Shown piece after piece: positions 60,887 to 64,000 of a stretch of DNA of 64,000 nt. The stretch comes from Cannabis sativa (taxonomy: Eukaryota > Streptophyta > Magnoliopsida > Rosales > Cannabaceae). The stretch is from NCBI RefSeq assembly GCF_029168945.1, contig NC_083604.1, forward strand, positions 72,742,211-72,806,210. The letters are read 5' to 3'. The position numbers and the translations under genes were made by a program. Each line of letters starts with the position of its first letter. The first letter of the stretch is position 1. The notes beneath the pieces were generated by a model. It was not told the DNA's origin and made no database searches. It was given only the letters and a program-made list of their open reading frames with translations.

Positions 60887-61595
60887 CACTACAAAAAACT
60901 ATTAATTTTAGTGACAACATAATTTTTTTGTTAGGGGTGTTCATAAAAACCGATAAACCGTAACCGACCATCAAACCGACCAGACCGTAACTGAATTTTC
61001 GATTCCACGTCATCACCGAATTTGGCGGTCAGTTTCGGTTTCAATTTTTTTGACATGGCAGTCGGTTTGGTTTTTGAAATAAAAAAAATAGTTAAACCAA
61101 AAAATCGCCAAAAATCGCAATAAACCGCCCAAAACGGCCTAAAACCGCTAAAAATCGTCTAATCTGCCAAATCGAAAAACTACCAAAAACCGTACGATCG
61201 GTTTTATATGGTTATAATTTCTAAACGGTCGGTTACGGTTTTCGTAAAATAAAAACCGTAACCGACCCGTCGGATATAAAATTGTAAAAAACCGACCATA
61301 ACCGACCGAATTTCACCCTATTTTTTGTGACTAAATGTAACTTTTGATCACAACAAAATGTTACTTGACTAAAACATAGAATTTAGTTACAAGTTGTCAC
61401 TAATTTAATTTTAGTCACAACAAGTATTGTGACTAAAAATACATTTACTCACAACAAATTGTAATTTTTGTGACTAATACTTTTAGCCACGGACCTTTTA
61501 GTCACAACATAGGAATCATGATCTATAATTAGTCACAATTTTTTCACTTTTAGTCACAAGTTTTGCTGTAACTTAAAGTAAGATTTTTTATAGTA
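60887..61595. mobile_element. CACTA-like non-autonomous element
   Basis: Starts CACTACAAAAAACTATTA and carries the same TTTTAGTCACAA/TTGTGACTAAA subterminal words as 39271-39606. The right end near 61595 (TTTTTTATAGTA) has changes relative to the expected TTTTTGTAGTG. An hAT element lies inside it. Confidence 0.7.
60932..61320. mobile_element. Non-autonomous hAT element nested in the CACTA
   Basis: Runs from TAGGGGTGTTCATAAAAACC to TTTCACCCTA with an 8-bp duplication TTTTTTGT on both sides (60924-60931 and 61321-61328). The interior alternates CCGTAACCGACC and CGGTTTCGGTT words and can fold back on itself. No coding capacity. Confidence 0.88.
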
Positions 61596-62430
61596 TTTAA
61601 ATATCAAATAATAATTACATGTGAATTTCTATTGTCATATATGGCAAGACAGTTGGTAATTACATACTAAATTAATATTATGTAATATTTGATATAATAA
61701 TTATTATTGTTTTGTAACAAATATTTAAAATAAATTTTATCAATTAATAATATTTAAAATAAATAAAAATTTCTTCGTAAATCAAATTTCATATCTGTTG
61801 ACTTAGAAGTCTAGACACAAACTTCTAAGACACACTTGCTTGCTAGATTAGAAAGACTGAAATATTTGTTAAGTAAAAGTAAAGAGAGACACAACAATTT
61901 ATAGTAGTTCACTCCCTGTATCGCGACAGTAATAGAGATACGTCTACTTCAAGTTTTTATTCTCACGAGATGATTACAGACTAATGGCTAAGTGTCAAAG
62001 CTCCAGTTTCTAGAGAGAAAAACTAAAGAGAAAAGCTCTGACCTTGTGAGTAGTTTTCTGAATATGAAAAATGAACTAGAAGAGCTCTCCTTTTATAGGT
62101 GAAGGAGACCCTTGAAAATGGAAAAAAAAAAATTCAAAATATGAAAAAATCTAAATTGGTTAATTTTGACTGTAGATCATGATATAAGGGTCAAAAATAA
62201 CTTATGAGGTTGATCTTCAATTTTCAGAGTCCGAGTCGCGACGGCGCGACCCGCTCCGGGTAAGCTAGAGCTTATTTTTATAACTCTCTTAGGGGTAAAA
62301 TTTGGAGTCGATAACTTTAGAATTACAATTAAAGTGTGAGACATGACTTGATAGAGCATTAAATTAGCTTCAAAAGACAAGTTTAATCGCATCAATCAGA
62401 TTAATATTGAGTGAGCTATGACTATTTTAC
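61596..62430. other. Non-coding DNA between the CACTA and element X
   Basis: Less AT-rich than the flanks, with phrases such as 'gtagttcactccctgtatcgcgacag' near 61905 that read like retrotransposon sequence, but I could not assign it. The 72-residue minus frame at 62177-62395 has no recognisable content. Confidence 0.4.
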
Positions 62431-63990
62431 TGAATGCAGTTCATAACATAGCGCCCAGGTTGACATATGATGTCAACTTGGACGCTAGGTAAGTGAAAAG
62501 ACGTCCAGGGGATGTACTTCATGATGCCTAAGTGATATTTTAACATCACTTAGTATGTTTCTGTGTTCTGGCAAATCTGATCACTAGTTCTTGGTTGTTT
62601 TTTTGTGGAAATGAGAGATTAAAAACTCTTCATTTTTGAGTGAGTTTCCCATGTTGGAAGTGAGAAATGCAAAGTTGTGAATTTATTTACTTCTCTGACT
62701 TCATGGATCTTATTTACTATGAAAAACTAGATAGACGGTCTAGATAGAATTACAACCGAATAAGCAGAACCCAGTGCACCAGACCATTTGTCAACCTGGG
62801 TGTTGGGTGCTCGTTTCAGAGCTTCTAGTATGTTGTTTTGATACTTCCAAGGTTCAAGAACTTGAGGAAGAGGTCTCCTAGCCCATTTTTGAGCATTATG
62901 GAGAGAATGCTTGGATCAAATTTGGCATTTGAATGATCGAAACTAGTGCACCAGGTCAACCTAGGAGCTAGGCTCAGATTTTTGGCCCTCGGGCTTGTGT
63001 TTTACTCCCTGAGTTTTCTTGTATCTCTGTTATTTTTTATAACAAAAAAAATTCCTGTAACACTTTTTCAAGAAACAGATTGGAAACAACCCAGGTGTTG
63101 GGCCTAGTTCCAGGTGTCAACTTGGGTGTTGGGTCCAAGTTTTGGCCCCTTAAAAGTTTTATTTGGTCCTAAAAAATAGTTAAATCTTAATTTTTGTTGA
63201 AAACAGATAACATACTCGGAAGAATTCTTAGAAAACATCATTTGAATCAGCCTAATGTCAACCTGGGCGTTGGGCCAACCCTAGTTGTTAACCTGGGCAT
63301 TGGGCCTTGCTTCTGGCACCCAAAAAGTGTTGTTTCTTTCCTGAAAGTACTTATTTCCTCGTTATTTATGAAGAAAAATATGATGCAAAAGTAGGATCGT
63401 CAATCTAATATTTGAAAGTCACCTAGATTAATAAATTGTCAACATGGGCACTTGTTGCCCAGGCACCGGATGCTTTAGGTGCTCAAAAATGAATTTTCTC
63501 CGAATTTGATTTTGATGCCTCAAATATGTATGAGATATGCCTAGTTGATGTCCCAATACAAAATTTGACCAATTTGCACTAAGACGGTCCCCAAAACTGA
63601 AACCCTAGTTCACAATGCCAACTTGGACGTTGGGTGAAATCCTAGGTGCCCAAGTTGACTCCTGAGGTGTTAGTTCGTGTACTTTCACCTCCCGAGACCT
63701 GGATTTTATTACTCCATGTCTCCATGGTATAGAATACTAAAAAATAGTGAGTTGGAAATGAGTGATCGATGTCCAAACTTCCATCCCAGAGTTCCCGAAG
63801 TCAACCTGGGCGCAAGGTTAGAGACCCATCCCAGGTCGACTGCTATGACTCGGGTCTACTCAACTCCGTGATGTCATCTTTCTTTCCACATGTCAAACAT
63901 TGATGTCCACATCACCGGAGAAATTTTTCGGGTTAACATTTGTCCCCCAAGTCAACTTTACACTTGTGTGGAGTTTACTTGATGACGTGA
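62431..63990. repeat. Element X, copy 2, with repeated GTCAAC-TGGGCGTTGGG motif
   Basis: The longer copy of the repeat at 25309-25938. The motif GTCAACYTGGGCGTTGGGCC, with changes, recurs near 62464, 62789, 62960, 63112, 63255, 63287, 63437, 63615 and 63798. A frame of 66 residues (63194-63394) reads VNLGVGP and VNLGIGP in succession, but most spacing does not keep frame. The family and the element's ends are unknown; it may continue past the window. Confidence 0.6.
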
Positions 63991-64000
63991 ACTGAGCCCG

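Overview
The window looks like nuclear DNA of a flowering plant, most likely a eudicot. The evidence is one intron-rich APETALA2-type regulator gene with the plant miR172 target site, embedded in very AT-rich DNA packed with plant transposon families: Tekay-type Ty3/gypsy, Ty1/copia, an L1-type LINE with a plant-style RNase H domain, CACTA, Mutator, Harbinger, hAT and Helitron. Nothing bacterial was seen (no operons, no CRISPR). The species cannot be fixed from the sequence alone.

Layout. 1-1119: minus-strand fragment of a Tekay-like LTR carrying a 156-bp GA microsatellite. 2.5-7.5 kb: three short DNA transposons, each with its own target-site duplication (TSD). 7.6-11 kb: decayed copia polymerase on the minus strand, split by a CACTA element that itself holds an hAT element. 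11-16.3 kb: LTR and gag start of an old gypsy element, interrupted by a complete solo LTR (11068-13431) and a Helitron end. 16277-24909: a complete Tekay-lineage element with 1.87-kb LTRs, an open 1539-residue Gag-Pol and a perfect 5-bp TSD, inserted into the gag of the older element. 25.3-26.1 kb: a fragment of an unidentified repeat (element X) and an LTR scrap.

26-39 kb is the gene island. The only host gene I can support is an AP2-type factor on the minus strand (32755-35542, ten coding exons, predicted 553 residues). Its last exon contains a perfect-looking miR172 site, but the reading frame through that site differs from the conserved family frame.

39-64 kb is again transposon-rich. 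A LINE (42123-47643) sits inside a Harbinger-like MITE. A 5.4-kb copia-type element (49028-54452) has intact 253-bp LTRs but almost no coding sequence. A Helitron-bounded nest (54.6-59.7 kb) contains a second complete solo LTR (56032-58117). A CACTA with a nested hAT and a second, longer copy of element X follow.

The most unusual structure is the interior of the copia-type element. About 4 kb that should encode gag and pol is instead a nearly continuous series of short perfect inverted repeats, many built as arm - CCTGAAG(T/A) - complementary arm with arms that differ from site to site. A second unusual pattern is a set of 16-bp palindromic modules AACCGG-N4-CCGGTT inside the Tekay-type LTRs. 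A third is a recurring motif of about 20 bp (it can read VNLGVGP) in element X, found in two places 37 kb apart. All boundaries, exon joins and repeat counts were read by eye; no alignment, folding or database search was run.
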